NCBI GenBank assembly: GCA_040905805.1
Contig: JBBDQS010000136.1
Span: forward strand, 18,696-82,695
Reading direction: 5' to 3'
DNA length: 64,000 bases
DNA from: Egibacteraceae bacterium
GTDB taxonomy: Bacteria; Actinomycetota; Nitriliruptoria; Euzebyales; Egibacteraceae
Shown here: positions 1 to 9,897 of the stretch, in pieces
Numbering within the stretch: the stretch's first letter is position 1
Layout: every line of letters starts with the position of its first letter
The notes under the pieces: model-generated
What the model saw: only the letters and a program-made list of their open reading frames with translations
Told to the model about the DNA's origin: nothing
Database searches by the model: none
Program-made: the position numbers and the translations under genes

Positions 1-95
1 GCGGGCACCAGCATCGTGACGCCGAGGCCCGTCAGGATCCGACCGGTGTAGAGGCCGATGATCCTCATGTCCGTGCGGTCCGGCCGTACCAGCAC
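1..95 (-). CDS. TrkH-family potassium uptake protein, N-terminus only
   Basis: Only the first 31 or so codons are present; the gene runs off the left edge. The visible peptide starts VLVRPDRTDMRIIGLYTG and continues into the first hydrophobic helix, as expected for TrkH/KtrB-type K+ channel subunits. I chose GTG at 95 because the residues before the internal ATG at 68 look like the usual TrkH N-terminus; ATG 68 is the alternative. An AGAGGAG lies about 16 bases upstream, which is far. It follows a TrkA-C-containing cation/proton antiporter on the same strand with a 97-bp gap, so the two probably form a potassium-handling unit. The family call rests on a short peptide. Confidence 0.55.
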   Translation of the reverse strand, partial: MLVRPDRTDMRIIGLYTGRILTGLGVTMLVP

Positions 96-191
96 CGTGA
101 TGTCGCCCCGATCTCCTCTGTGTGCGGCACGGTCTGGTCCGTGCCCCGCGAGGCGGATCACCGCGCCCGACGGCGCCGCGCCCCGTGGCCA

Positions 192-1730
192 TCAGTCTGC
201 CTGCTCCACTCGGGGCCGACGATCCGGTGACCGACGCATCCTGCGCCGCTGTGGGCCGGCACGCGCGTCCGGGGGTGGCTCGCCGCGGGCCCACGCGACG
301 ACCTCCTCGGTCATCGTGGGTCGCCGCGAGGCGGTGATCAGCGCCATGTCGCCGGGGCGCAGACGGGTGCCGCCCGTGGGCACGATCGCTTGGGAGCCGT
401 GCACCAGGGCGGTCAAGAGGGCTCCGGCAGGCAGGGGCACGTCCCGGATCCGCTGCCCGGCCACGGACAGGTCGTCGGTGATGTCCACCTCGATGAGATC
501 CACCTCGACGCCGTCCAGGGGCAGGGCCTCGGCGACGGGCGCCCAGACGCGTGCGCCCTCGCGCAGCCCGAGCAGCCGCGCGACCACACCGACCGTGGAG
601 CCCTGGACCGCCGTCGAGGCGAGCACTACGAAGAAGACGATGTTGAAGACCGCGGCCCCCTGCGGGTATCCGGCGGTGAGGGGAAAGGTCGCGAGCACGA
701 TGGGCACCGCACCGCGCAGGCCCGCCCACGCCACCAGGGTCTTCTCCTGCCAGGTGAACGACTGGCGGGCCGTGCACAGCGCGACGGCCAGGGGACGGGC
801 GAGAAGGATGAGGACGACCGTGATCGCCAGGGCGGGCGGGGTCACCGGCGGCAGGCTGGTGGGCACCACGAGCAGGCCGAGCACGAGGAACAACCCGATC
901 TCGGCGACGTTGGCCAGACCCTCGTGGAAGACCCGGATGCTGCGCCGGTGGCGGGGGACCCTGACCCCGACGAGCAGGCCGGCGACGTAGACGGCCAAGA
1001 ATCCGGAGGCGCCGAGCTCGGCAGCGACGCCGTAGGCCAGTCCGGCCAGGCCGAGCGCCAGGATCGGGAAGAGGCTCTCGCCGCTGAGCTCGAGCCGGTG
1101 GATCGCAGCGCTGCCGACCCATCCGGCGACCAGACCGACCGCCAGTCCGCCGCCGAGCTGCAGCACGCCGAACGCCACCCAATCCAGCGGGCCCGGCTGG
1201 GACAGCCAGGCCTCCAGCACACCCAGGGTGAGCATGATGGCCACCGGGTCGTTGGTCCCCGACTCGACCTCGAGCACGGACATGAGTCGCCGGGGCAAGG
1301 GAGCCTTGCGGACCACGGCGAACACCGCGGCCGCGTCCGTCGACGAGACCACCGCCCCGATGAGCGCAGCCGTCAGGGGCGTGACGCCGAGCAGGAAGAA
1401 CACCGCGACCGCCACCACCGCGGCCGTCATCAGCACCCCGACGGTGGCCAGCAGCAGACCCGGCACGGCGGCGCGCCGGAGGTCGCTGGGTTTGGTCGTG
1501 AGGCCGCCGGAGAAGAGGATGACCAGGAGCGCGACGATGCCCGCGTGCTGGGCGACCTCGGGCTCGTCCAGGTCGATCCACCCCAGGGCGCCGATCGCCA
1601 TCCCGAGCCCGAGGAACAGCAGCAGGCCCGGCACCCGCAGGCGCGCGGCGAAGCCGGCGGCCAGCACCCCCGCGACGAGCAGGGCGGCCGCCGCGAGCAC
1701 GCCCGGGTCGGTGATGAGGTCGGTCGTCAC
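192..1730 (-). CDS. K+/H+ (cation:proton) antiporter, CvrA/NhaP2 type with TrkA-C domain
   Basis: A 512-residue membrane protein. Residues about 5-385 form the Na+/H+ exchanger-type fold with around 12 hydrophobic segments, including the conserved SSTDAAAVF and ESGTNDPVA motifs that carry the ion-binding Asp residues. Residues about 395-475 form a cytosolic TrkA-C regulatory domain, the NhaP2/CvrA arrangement. The tail after about 480 is Arg-rich and low complexity. Start GTG at 1730 is preceded by GGAGGG at seven bases. It sits 24 bp after the mak-glgB stop on the same strand, so it may be cotranscribed with the glycogen operon, and it precedes a TrkH fragment. Expected role: K+ or Na+ efflux driven by the proton gradient. 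Ion specificity cannot be read from the sequence. Confidence 0.88.
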   Translation of the reverse strand: MTTDLITDPGVLAAAALLVAGVLAAGFAARLRVPGLLLFLGLGMAIGALGWIDLDEPEVAQHAGIVALLVILFSGGLTTKPSDLRRAAVPGLLLATVGVLMTAAVVAVAVFFLLGVTPLTAALIGAVVSSTDAAAVFAVVRKAPLPRRLMSVLEVESGTNDPVAIMLTLGVLEAWLSQPGPLDWVAFGVLQLGGGLAVGLVAGWVGSAAIHRLELSGESLFPILALGLAGLAYGVAAELGASGFLAVYVAGLLVGVRVPRHRRSIRVFHEGLANVAEIGLFLVLGLLVVPTSLPPVTPPALAITVVLILLARPLAVALCTARQSFTWQEKTLVAWAGLRGAVPIVLATFPLTAGYPQGAAVFNIVFFVVLASTAVQGSTVGVVARLLGLREGARVWAPVAEALPLDGVEVDLIEVDITDDLSVAGQRIRDVPLPAGALLTALVHGSQAIVPTGGTRLRPGDMALITASRRPTMTEEVVAWARGEPPPDARAGPQRRRMRRSPDRRPRVEQAD

Positions 1731-1754
1731 CCCGCGACCCTCCGGCTCAGCCCG

Positions 1755-4700
1755 TCACACCGGGCGCAGCCAGAGGGTTGCCAGGGGCGGGACCGTGATC
1801 TCGGCGGAGGCCGGCAGCCCGTGCCAGGCCACGTCCTCGGCGACCACCCCACCGAGGTTGCCGACGTTGCTGCCCGCGTAGCGCTCACCGTCGGTGTTCA
1901 GGACCTCGGCGTACTCCCCGGCGACGGGCAGACCGAGCCGCAGACCGTGGCGGGGGACGGGGGCGAAGTTGCCGACGCACACCAGCGGGGGCACACCCTC
2001 GCGGCCCCATCGGACGAAGGACAGCAGGTTGTCGTCGGTGTTGTTCGCATCGATCCACGTGAACCCGCTGGGCTCGGTGTCGCGCTGCCACAGCGCCGGC
2101 TGCTCCCGGTAGACGGCGTTCAGGTCGCCGACCAGGCGCTGCAGACCGGCATGGTCCTGCTCGCCGAGCAGGTACCAGTCGAGCTGGCGCTCCTCCGCCC
2201 ACTCGCGCCACTGCCCGAACTCGCCGCCCATGAACAGCAGCTGCTTGCCCGGGTGCGCCCACATGTAGCCGTACAGCGCCCGCAGGTTGGCGAACTTCTG
2301 CCAGCGGTCGCCGGGCATCTTGTCGAGCAGGCTGCGCTTGCCGTGCACCACCTCGTCGTGCGACAGGGGCAGGATGTAGTTCTCGCTCCAGGCGTAGAGC
2401 AGGCCGAAGGTCAGCTGGTGGTGGTGGTAGCGCCGGTGGATGCTGTCGCGCGAGAAGTAGTCCAGCGTGTCGTGCATCCAGCCCATGTTCCACTTGAACC
2501 CGAACCCGAGCCCCCCGAGGTGCACCGGGCGGCTGACCCCGGGCCACGCCGTGGACTCCTCGGCGACCATGAGCGCGTCGGGGTTGCGGCCGTACACCGT
2601 CTTGTTGAGCTCGGCGAGGAAGCTGACCGCCTCGAGGTTCTCGCGTCCCCCGAAGGCGTTGGGCACCCATTGGTCCTCCTCCCGCGAGTAGTCGAGGTAC
2701 AGCATCGATGCCACGGCGTCGACGCGCAGACCGTCGATGTGCAGATCCTCGATCCAGAACAGCGCGTTGGCGATCAGGAAGTTGCGGACCTCGTTGCGGC
2801 CGAAGTTGAAGACCAGCGTGCCCCAGTCAGGATGCTCGCCCTGGCGGGGGTCGGCATGCTCGTACAGGGCGGTGCCGTCGAAGCGGGCGAGGGCCCACTC
2901 GTCCTTCGGGAAGTGCGCAGGAACCCAGTCGACGATCACCCCGATACCGCGCTGGTGCAGGTGGTCGACCATGAACCGGAAGTCGTCGGGATCGCCGAAG
3001 CGCGCCGTGGGCGCGAAGTACCCGGTGACCTGGTATCCCCACGACCCGCCGAACGGATGCTCGGCGACGGGCAGGAGCTCGATGTGGGTGAAGCCGAGCT
3101 CGGTGACGTGGTCGGCGAGGGGTCCGGCGATCTCCCGGTAGGTCATGGGACGGCCGTCGTCCCCGTGACGCCACGAGCCGAGGTGCACCTCGTAGATCGA
3201 GACGGGCGCATCGGACGCCCGGCGCTCGCGGCGCGTCGCGAGCCACTCGTTGTCCTCCCACCGGTAGCTCGACTGGTGGACGCGGCTGGCGGTGCCCGGA
3301 GGCACGTCGGTGGCGAACGCATAGGGGTCGGCGCGGGTCACGAGGTGGCCCTCGGCCGTGACGATCTCGTACTTGTAGTAGGCGCCGGAGCCGACCTCGG
3401 GCAGGAACAGCTCCCAGGTCCCCGAGCTGCCCAGCAGGCGCATCGGGTGCAGGCGGCCATCCCAGCTGTTGAAGTCCCCGATGACCCGCACGCCCTGGGC
3501 CGCGGGGGCCCACACCGCGAACGCCGTGCCCTCGACGCCGTCGACCGTGGTGGTGTGCGCCCCCATGCGCCGCCACAGCTCCTCGTGACGTCCCTCACCG
3601 GCGAGGTGCAGATCGACATCGCCCAGCGTCGGCCAGAACCCGTAGGGGTCCTGCAGGTCGTACGCGGTCCCGTCAGCGTAGGTCACCCGCAGGCGGTACG
3701 CGCCGGCGGTCGGCGGCTCGGGGAGCGCGACCTCGAAGAACCCCGCATCGACGCGCCGTTCGGCCGCCACGGGGTCGGAACCGTCGACGACCACCTCGAC
3801 GCCCTCCGCGTCGGGGCGCCACGCGCGCACGACGCCCTTGCCGTCCACGGTGTGGAGGCCGAGCACCCGGTGCGGTTCGCGGTGCGTGCCGGCGACGATG
3901 GCGTCCACGTCGGCCTGGGCGGCTCGCCAATCGGGGGATTGCGAGACTCGGGACGTGCGGGATTTAGCCATATCGGGACTCCTACCCGAAGTCGGGCGGT
4001 TCAGCACGCGTTGGATGCCGCCGATGGGGATCGGCACCCACGCGGGACGGTTCGCGAGCTCGTAGCCGAGCTCGTAGACAGCCTTGTCGAGCTCGAAGGC
4101 CGCGAGCTGGTTCCACACCTCGACGTCCTCGGGCAGCAGGTCCTGGCGGACCAGCGCCCCGAGGTAGCCGTCGAGGAAGCGCCGGCGCGCTTCGTCGCGC
4201 CATGCGACGGACTCGGGCGTCAGCGGACCCCCGATGTTGCCGGTCGCCGCGGCGTAGTCGAACGAGCGCAGCATGCCCGCCACGTCGCGCAGCGGCGGAT
4301 TGGGTCTGCGGCGCTCTGCCAACGACCGGCTCGGCTCGCCCTCGAAGTCCAGGAGCTGCCACCGTCCCTGGGCGTCGGCCAGGACCTGGCCGAGGTGCAG
4401 GTCGCCGTGGATGCGGATCGCCATGCCCGATGCGGCAGCGGGCCCCAGGTCGTGCAGGCGTGCGCGCAGCTCCTCCTGGCGCTCCAGCACCGGCGCTGCG
4501 ACAGCGGATGCGACCCGGCTCGCGGTGTCGAGCACCCGCTCCGCCTGCGCGCGCATGTCGGTGACCCACGAACCCGCACCATCGGTGGCGGGGACCGCGC
4601 CGAAGGCCGCGGCCAGGGTGTCGTGCATCGCCGCGATCGCCGCCCCCAGGGTTTCCACGGCCGGCAGGACGGTCGACCTCTGGGGGTCGGCCCGTGCGAC

Positions 4701-5354
4701 GTCATCGACCGCCAGCGCCCACCCCTCGCGCCCGCCCGCCACGAAGTCCGACAGCACCGTGAGGGCGGTCCCCATGCCCCCCGCGCCGACCAGCTCCAGA
4801 GCCCCGTGCTGGCGCGGGACCCCGGTGAACCCCCGTTCGGTCAGCGCGCGGGTCACCTCGACGTCGGGGTTCACGCCGGTCTCGATGCGCCGGAAGACCT
4901 TGAGGATCAGCTCCTCGCCGAAGACGATGGAGGTGTTGGACTGCTCGGCCGACATCCGCCGCGGCTCGCCGATCGTGACCGCGCCGCCCTCGACCGGCCT
5001 GCCGACGACCCCCGCACTGCTGCCGCCGCCCGGATGCTGGGCAGTCGAGAGGCTGAGCTCGGCCAGGAGCCGGGCCGCGGCGGGGACCGCGGTGGCGTCG
5101 GCGAGGCCGGTGCCCTCCACGTGTAGGGCGAGCGGGGTGCCGGACGCGGGTGCGGCGAGCGGCACCTGGTAGCGCTCGGCGTGCCCGTCGGCGAACGCGA
5201 CATCGACCAGCGCGTCGAGCACCTGGGTGCCGTCGCCACCGGTGAGCTCGATGAGGTCGGCCACGCGCATGGAGCGCACGGTGCGCGCCTTGCCCGCGAA
5301 CCACCGTTGGGCGGGAATCCATGCCGCCAGGCCGGCGGTCAGCTCGGCCGTCAT
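1755..5354 (-). CDS. glgB: Maltokinase-GlgB fusion (maltokinase / 1,4-alpha-glucan branching enzyme)
   Basis: One uninterrupted frame of 1199 codons encodes two enzymes normally made separately. Residues 1-461 are maltokinase (Mak/Pep2): the N-terminal cap contains RWFAGK near residue 17, and the kinase core has HGDLHLGQ near 318 and DFEGEP near 338. It phosphorylates maltose from TreS to maltose-1-phosphate for GlgE. The last 738 residues are a full-length GlgB: CBM48 N-domains, then GH13 with GLRVDAVAS (nucleophile Asp), VAEEST (acid Glu) and [10 protein letters not shown]. No stop separates them, but a strong Shine-Dalgarno precedes an internal ATG at 3971, so GlgB may also be made alone. 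The start ATG (5354) overlaps the treS stop as ATGA. A one-base sequencing error at the junction would create two genes, because an out-of-frame TAG lies there. Confidence 0.85.
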   Translation of the reverse strand: MTAELTAGLAAWIPAQRWFAGKARTVRSMRVADLIELTGGDGTQVLDALVDVAFADGHAERYQVPLAAPASGTPLALHVEGTGLADATAVPAAARLLAELSLSTAQHPGGGSSAGVVGRPVEGGAVTIGEPRRMSAEQSNTSIVFGEELILKVFRRIETGVNPDVEVTRALTERGFTGVPRQHGALELVGAGGMGTALTVLSDFVAGGREGWALAVDDVARADPQRSTVLPAVETLGAAIAAMHDTLAAAFGAVPATDGAGSWVTDMRAQAERVLDTASRVASAVAAPVLERQEELRARLHDLGPAAASGMAIRIHGDLHLGQVLADAQGRWQLLDFEGEPSRSLAERRRPNPPLRDVAGMLRSFDYAAATGNIGGPLTPESVAWRDEARRRFLDGYLGALVRQDLLPEDVEVWNQLAAFELDKAVYELGYELANRPAWVPIPIGGIQRVLNRPTSGRSPDMAKSRTSRVSQSPDWRAAQADVDAIVAGTHREPHRVLGLHTVDGKGVVRAWRPDAEGVEVVVDGSDPVAAERRVDAGFFEVALPEPPTAGAYRLRVTYADGTAYDLQDPYGFWPTLGDVDLHLAGEGRHEELWRRMGAHTTTVDGVEGTAFAVWAPAAQGVRVIGDFNSWDGRLHPMRLLGSSGTWELFLPEVGSGAYYKYEIVTAEGHLVTRADPYAFATDVPPGTASRVHQSSYRWEDNEWLATRRERRASDAPVSIYEVHLGSWRHGDDGRPMTYREIAGPLADHVTELGFTHIELLPVAEHPFGGSWGYQVTGYFAPTARFGDPDDFRFMVDHLHQRGIGVIVDWVPAHFPKDEWALARFDGTALYEHADPRQGEHPDWGTLVFNFGRNEVRNFLIANALFWIEDLHIDGLRVDAVASMLYLDYSREEDQWVPNAFGGRENLEAVSFLAELNKTVYGRNPDALMVAEESTAWPGVSRPVHLGGLGFGFKWNMGWMHDTLDYFSRDSIHRRYHHHQLTFGLLYAWSENYILPLSHDEVVHGKRSLLDKMPGDRWQKFANLRALYGYMWAHPGKQLLFMGGEFGQWREWAEERQLDWYLLGEQDHAGLQRLVGDLNAVYREQPALWQRDTEPSGFTWIDANNTDDNLLSFVRWGREGVPPLVCVGNFAPVPRHGLRLGLPVAGEYAEVLNTDGERYAGSNVGNLGGVVAEDVAWHGLPASAEITVPPLATLWLRPV
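3969..3984 (-). promoter_or_regulatory. Internal ribosome binding site and ATG for the GlgB half
   Basis: On the minus strand TAGGAG is followed by seven bases and ATG, exactly where GlgB-like sequence begins. Such a site inside a fused reading frame suggests either independent translation of GlgB or a recent loss of the maltokinase stop. The TAG of TAGGAG is one frame away from terminating maltokinase. Confidence 0.6.
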
Positions 5355-6997
5355 TCCATGGTCTCCACGAGCTCGAACCAGTAGAAGCCGTGCTGGCCCA
5401 GGGTGAGCAGGTAGGGCCACTCGCCGATCGCCGGGAAGGGGGTGCGTCCCAGCAGCTCCACGGGCGTTCGCCCGGCGAAGCGGGAGAGGTCGAGCTCCAC
5501 GGGCTGCGCCGTGGCGGCCAGGTTCGCCACGACCAGCACCGTGTCGTCCTCGGACTCCCGCAGGAACCCGAGGATCTTGTCGTTGGAGGACGTCAACGGC
5601 GTGAACTTCCCCAGGCCGAACACCGGGTGCTGCTTGCGCACGTTCACCAGGTTGCGGACCCAGTGCAGCAGGGAGTTGGGGTGACGCTGCTGCGCCTCGA
5701 CGTTCACCGAGGGGAAGCCGTAGACGGGGTCGAGCACGGGGGGCGCGTACAGAGCCGCGAAATCCGCCCGGGAGAAGCCCGCATTGCGGTCGGGGTTCCA
5801 CTGCATCGGCGTGCGGACCCCGTCGCGGTCACCGAGGTAGATGTTGTCGCCCATGAGGATCTCGTCGCCGTAGTACATGATCGGCGAGCCCGGGAGGCTG
5901 TAGAGCAGGGCGTGGAACAGCTCGGCCACCCTCCGGTCGTTGTCGAGCAACGGCGCGAGCCGGCGCCGGATCCCCACGTTGATCTTCATGCGGGGGTCGT
6001 TCGCGTACTCGGCGTACATGTAGTCCCGCTCCTCGTCCGTCACCATCTCGAGCGTGAGCTCGTCGTGGTTCCGCAAGAAGATGCCCCACTGGCAGTTCTC
6101 GGGGATCGTTGGCGTCTGGGCGAGGATCTCGGTGATGGGATGGCGTTCCTCGCGCCGCAGCGCCATGTACATGCGGGGCATGAGCGGGAAGTGGAAGCAC
6201 ATGTGGCACTCGTCGCCGTCCTCGCCGAAGTAGTCGACGACGTCGGCGGGCCACTGGTTCGCCTCTGCGAGCAGGACCTTGCCGGGGTGGGTGGCGTCGA
6301 CCTCCTTGCGGAGCAGGCGCAGGTAGTCGTGGGTCTCCTTGAGGTTCTCCCCGTCGGTCCCGTCCCGCTCGAAGAGGTACGGGACGGCGTCGAGGCGGAA
6401 GCCGTCGAGGCCCAGATCGAGCCAGAACCGCACGACGTCGAGCATCGCCTGCGCGACCTCGGGGTTGTCGTAGTTGAGGTCGGGCTGGTGGTGGAAGAAC
6501 CGGTGCCAGTAGTACGCCCCCGCCTCGTGGTCCCACGTCCAGTTGGAGTGCTCGGTGTCCACGAAGATGATCCGGGCGTCGCTGAAGCGCTCATCGGTGT
6601 CGCTCCAGACGTACCAGTCCCGCTTGTCCGACCCGGGCTGGCGGGCCTCCTGGAACCACTGGTGCTGGTCGCTCGTGTGGTTCATGACCATGTCGGCGAT
6701 GATGCGGATGCCGCGGGCGTGGGCGGCCTCGAGCAGCTCGCGCACGTCATCGACCGTGCCGTACTCGGGCAGCACCGCGTAGAAGTCGGCGATGTCGTAG
6801 CCGCCGTCGCGCAACGGCGAGTCGTAGAACGGCACCAGCCAGATGCAGTCGACGCCGAGCCACTCGATGTAGTCGAGACGGTCGATGAGGCCCTGGATGT
6901 CGCCGGTCCCATCGTGGTTGGAATCGTTGAAGCCCCGGATCAGTGCCTCGTAGAAGATCGCTGTCTGGTACCAGAGAGCATTGGCTTCGACGGTCAC
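5351..6997 (-). CDS. treS: Trehalose synthase (maltose alpha-D-glucosyltransferase)
   Basis: TreS interconverts trehalose and maltose, feeding maltokinase and GlgE. The 548-residue protein begins [20 protein letters not shown] and shows the GH13 sites: [10 protein letters not shown] (nucleophile near 204), LLAEANQWP (acid/base near 245) and FLRNHDELT (near 312). It lacks a fused C-terminal maltokinase, which many TreS proteins carry; here maltokinase is instead fused to GlgB downstream. Start GTG 6997 has GAGGAG four bases upstream. The stop overlaps the next start (ATGA), indicating translational coupling, and glgE lies 43 bp upstream. Length fits the family. Confidence 0.95.
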   Translation of the reverse strand: MTVEANALWYQTAIFYEALIRGFNDSNHDGTGDIQGLIDRLDYIEWLGVDCIWLVPFYDSPLRDGGYDIADFYAVLPEYGTVDDVRELLEAAHARGIRIIADMVMNHTSDQHQWFQEARQPGSDKRDWYVWSDTDERFSDARIIFVDTEHSNWTWDHEAGAYYWHRFFHHQPDLNYDNPEVAQAMLDVVRFWLDLGLDGFRLDAVPYLFERDGTDGENLKETHDYLRLLRKEVDATHPGKVLLAEANQWPADVVDYFGEDGDECHMCFHFPLMPRMYMALRREERHPITEILAQTPTIPENCQWGIFLRNHDELTLEMVTDEERDYMYAEYANDPRMKINVGIRRRLAPLLDNDRRVAELFHALLYSLPGSPIMYYGDEILMGDNIYLGDRDGVRTPMQWNPDRNAGFSRADFAALYAPPVLDPVYGFPSVNVEAQQRHPNSLLHWVRNLVNVRKQHPVFGLGKFTPLTSSNDKILGFLRESEDDTVLVVANLAATAQPVELDLSRFAGRTPVELLGRTPFPAIGEWPYLLTLGQHGFYWFELVETME

Positions 6998-7040
6998 GGG
7001 TCTCCTCGCCGGGGTGAGCCTGGTCGTGCGGCCGCGTGGA

Positions 7041-8990
7041 CTAGAGCGACCGCAGTCGCAGGACGTGGGCGGATTCGATGGCAGGGTCGAGCCGGACGTA
7101 GTTCTCCGCACCGTGCCAGATGTAGGTGGTCTCCGTCAGCAGGTCGTGCGCCTCGAAGGGCCCGGCGTGCTCCAGCCCGAGCTGCCACAGGTCCAGCCAG
7201 GTGAGGCCCTCCTGGGGATGGTGGGGGTCGAGGTTGACGATCGCAAGGATCGCCCCCTGCCGGTGCTCGTCGACCTTGGAGAAGCACAGCAGCGCGTCGT
7301 TGCCGATGTGGTGGAACCAGATGTTGCGCAGCTGCGCGAACACCGGGTGGGCGCGGCGGATGCGGTTGATGCGGGCGATGTAGGGCGCGAGGGAGTCCGT
7401 CCGCTCCCAGTCACGCGGCCTGAAGCGGTACTTCTCCGACTCGAAGTACTCCTCGCTGCCGGGCTCCAGTGGCTCGGCCTCGCACAGCTCGTAGCCGGAG
7501 TAGATGCCGTAGGCGGGGGAGAGCAGTGCGGCCAGCACGAGCCGCAGCTTGAACGCCGCACGCCCCCCCGTCTGCAGGAACTCGGTGAGGATGTCGGGGG
7601 TGTTCGGCCAGAAGTTCGGACGATAGTAGTCCGCCATGTCGGTGTGGGCGAGCTCGGTCAGGTACGCCGTCAGCTCCTGCTTCGTGTTGCGCCAGGCGAA
7701 GTAGGTGTAGCTCTGGCTGAAACCGAGCTTCGCCAGGGTCTGCATCATCTTGGGACGCGTGAACGCCTCGGCGAGGAAGATCACCTCGGGGTGCTCGGTG
7801 CGGATCTCGTCGATGACCCACGCCCAGAACGGCAGGGCCTTGGTGTGGGGGTTGTCCACGCGGAAGATCGTCACGCCGTGGGCGATCCAGTGGTCCAGGA
7901 TGCGTTTGAGCTCGGCCCAGAGCCCTTCCCGGTCCTCGGTGCCGAAGTTGATCGGGAAGATGTCCTGGTACTTCTTGGGGGGGTTCTCGGCGTACTGGAT
8001 CGAGCCGTCGGCACGGTGCTTGAACCAGTCCGGGTGCTCGGTCACCCACGGGTGGTCCGGCGAGCACTGGATGGCGTAGTCCAGGGAGACCTCCAGGTCG
8101 TTCGCGGCGGCCTCGGCCACGAAGCGGTCGAAGTCCTCGATCGTCCCGAGCTCGGGATGGACCGCATCGTGCCCGCCCTCCTCGCTGCCGATGGCCCAGG
8201 GCACGCCAGGGTCGTCGGGCCCGGGCTCCAGGTCGTGCGGGCCTTGGCGCCCCTTGCGGTTCGTGCGGCCGATCGGGTGGATCGGCGGGAGGTACACCAC
8301 GTCGAAGCCCATCTCGGCGATGGCGGGCAGGCGCTTGGCCGCTTCGGCGAAGGTGCCGCTGCGGGTCTCCGTGGCCCCCTCCGAGCGGGGGAACATCTCG
8401 TACCACGCACCGAAGCTGGCCGCCGGCCGGTCCACCCACAGAGGCAGGTCCGGCGCGCTGACGCTCTGGTCCAGACGCTCCGGGTGGCGCTCCAGGACCG
8501 CCAGGGTGTCCGGCTCGCCGGCGGCGTCCACCCGCTCCCGCAGGCCGGCGTCGCCGCGCAGGGCCGCCACGGTCTCGTTGAGGAGCTCCCGGGCGGCCTT
8601 GGAGGCGCCCTTGAGGCGACGCTCGAGGAGCGCGGCCCCTTCGAGCAGCTCCACCTCGAGGTCGCGCTGCCCGGCGGCGTGCTTCTTCTGGAGCCCGTCG
8701 AGCCAGGTCACGTAGTGGTCGGTCCAGCCCATCACCTGGTAGCGCCACGCGCCCATCCGGTCCACGGGGAAGTCCCCGTACCACCGGTCGTTGGTGTCCA
8801 GGCGCATCGGCATCTCGCGCCACCGGGTGTCCCCGGGCCCGCGGTAGCGCACCGCGGCGGCGATCTTGTCGTGCCCCTCGCGGAAGATGTCGGCCCCGAC
8901 GATCACGTCGTCGCCCACCACCGCCTTGGCCGCGTACCGCCCACAGTCCACGGACGGCGTGACGTGTTGGATCTCGACGCGTCCCTTCAC
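7041..8990 (-). CDS. glgE: Alpha-1,4-glucan:maltose-1-phosphate maltosyltransferase GlgE
   Basis: GlgE extends alpha-glucan using maltose-1-phosphate. The 649-residue protein has an N-terminal immunoglobulin-like region, a helical insert near residues 130-180, then the GH13_3 barrel: FDVVYLPPIHPIGRTNRKG, TIFRVDNPHTKALPFW (nucleophile Asp near 378) and FLAEAFTRP (acid Glu near 403). The C-terminal beta domain ends RLRSL. I chose GTG 8990 because AAGGG lies six bases upstream and the homologous region begins there; upstream residues look non-coding. It is the first gene of glgE-treS-mak/glgB, so the GlgE pathway is complete except for GlgA/GlgM-type and debranching enzymes, which are not in view. 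Confidence 0.95.
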   Translation of the reverse strand: MKGRVEIQHVTPSVDCGRYAAKAVVGDDVIVGADIFREGHDKIAAAVRYRGPGDTRWREMPMRLDTNDRWYGDFPVDRMGAWRYQVMGWTDHYVTWLDGLQKKHAAGQRDLEVELLEGAALLERRLKGASKAARELLNETVAALRGDAGLRERVDAAGEPDTLAVLERHPERLDQSVSAPDLPLWVDRPAASFGAWYEMFPRSEGATETRSGTFAEAAKRLPAIAEMGFDVVYLPPIHPIGRTNRKGRQGPHDLEPGPDDPGVPWAIGSEEGGHDAVHPELGTIEDFDRFVAEAAANDLEVSLDYAIQCSPDHPWVTEHPDWFKHRADGSIQYAENPPKKYQDIFPINFGTEDREGLWAELKRILDHWIAHGVTIFRVDNPHTKALPFWAWVIDEIRTEHPEVIFLAEAFTRPKMMQTLAKLGFSQSYTYFAWRNTKQELTAYLTELAHTDMADYYRPNFWPNTPDILTEFLQTGGRAAFKLRLVLAALLSPAYGIYSGYELCEAEPLEPGSEEYFESEKYRFRPRDWERTDSLAPYIARINRIRRAHPVFAQLRNIWFHHIGNDALLCFSKVDEHRQGAILAIVNLDPHHPQEGLTWLDLWQLGLEHAGPFEAHDLLTETTYIWHGAENYVRLDPAIESAHVLRLRSL

Positions 8991-9159
8991 CCCAAGCCCT
9001 TCGATGGTCGTGGTCTCCTGCGTGGGTCTACCCGGGTGCGCAGACCTTATACGTGGCGACCCGCCCGACCCGACCCGCTGTTCCCAGGGCGACCGGCCGT
9101 CCTGCACCGACTTGCGCGCCGGCTGCGCGCCGCCGGCGCCGACCTCGACGCCATCGATG
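8991..9159 (-). promoter_or_regulatory. Spacer upstream of glgE with a possible -10 element
   Basis: This 169-bp gap separates glgE from the ABC permease genes on the same strand. On the minus strand it contains TATAAG near 9050, a plausible -10 element, so glgE-treS-mak/glgB may have its own promoter. I see no convincing -35 box or terminator. Confidence 0.3.
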
Positions 9160-9897
9160 CTACGCGGCACCGCGCTCGAGTCGGGCAAGCAGGTGGCGGG
9201 CGGACAGGGCCACCAGGACCGCGAGGTAGGCGGAGCCGGCCAGCACGACCGGCCAGACCGCCGTCCCGGCGTCCGCCCGCCACAGGGTCTCGGCCGGCCA
9301 GAACGTCGGCACGACCGCGAAGACCCAGCGCCACGGGGCGTCGACGATGCCGGCGAGCAGCGGGGAGAACAGCGGCAGGCCCATCGCCTTCAGCACGGCC
9401 ATCCCCTCGACCTTGTTGGTGGCGAGTCCGGCGAGCAGCAGGGCCGGCAACGGCGCGAGCAGCGCGGACAGGGCGATCGCCGGCAGGGTGGCAGCCAGCG
9501 CGACGGTGAGCAGCCCGGAGGCGGGCAACGCGATCAGCAGCGTCCCGCCCGTCAGCGTCATGGCCAGGACACTGCGGTAGGCGGTGTAGCCCCGCAGCGA
9601 GACGGGGGTGACGCGCAGCGCCGTGAGCACGCCCTCGTCGCGCTGGTCGAGGATCAACAGCCCCATCAGTGAGCCGACCAGGAACGGGAACACCATCAGC
9701 AGGAGGAAGGCGGCGGCCACCGCGTGGTGGTCGGCGGCACGGACGCCGGCCTCGGCGGCCGCCCACCGGGCGACCACCGGCTCGGCGAGGCGGACGATGA
9801 CGACCAGCAGCAGCGGTCCGGCGAGCAGCAGGCGGGTGAAGGGGTCGCGCCAGACCGACCGCAGGTCGGCGGAGGCGTACGCCGCCAGGGCGTTCAC
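9160..9897 (-). CDS. ABC-2 type transporter permease (second of two)
   Basis: A 245-residue integral membrane protein with about six hydrophobic segments and the amphipathic N-terminal and middle loops typical of ABC-2 permeases; DQRDEGVLTALRVTPVS is the coupling-helix type segment. Start GTG 9897 overlaps the stop of the preceding permease (GTGA), so the three ABC genes are translationally coupled. An ATPase plus two permeases of 230-250 residues resembles the mycobacterial Rv2688c-Rv2686c fluoroquinolone exporter. That is family resemblance only; the substrate is unknown. Confidence 0.82.
   Translation of the reverse strand: MNALAAYASADLRSVWRDPFTRLLLAGPLLLVVIVRLAEPVVARWAAAEAGVRAADHHAVAAAFLLLMVFPFLVGSLMGLLILDQRDEGVLTALRVTPVSLRGYTAYRSVLAMTLTGGTLLIALPASGLLTVALAATLPAIALSALLAPLPALLLAGLATNKVEGMAVLKAMGLPLFSPLLAGIVDAPWRWVFAVVPTFWPAETLWRADAGTAVWPVVLAGSAYLAVLVALSARHLLARLERGAA

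Noticed and set aside
390..5126. A 1578-codon open frame opposite the glycogen genes
   Set aside because: It is antisense to glgB/treS sequence with clear enzyme motifs and has a Gly/Arg/Asp-rich composition typical of high-GC shadow frames.
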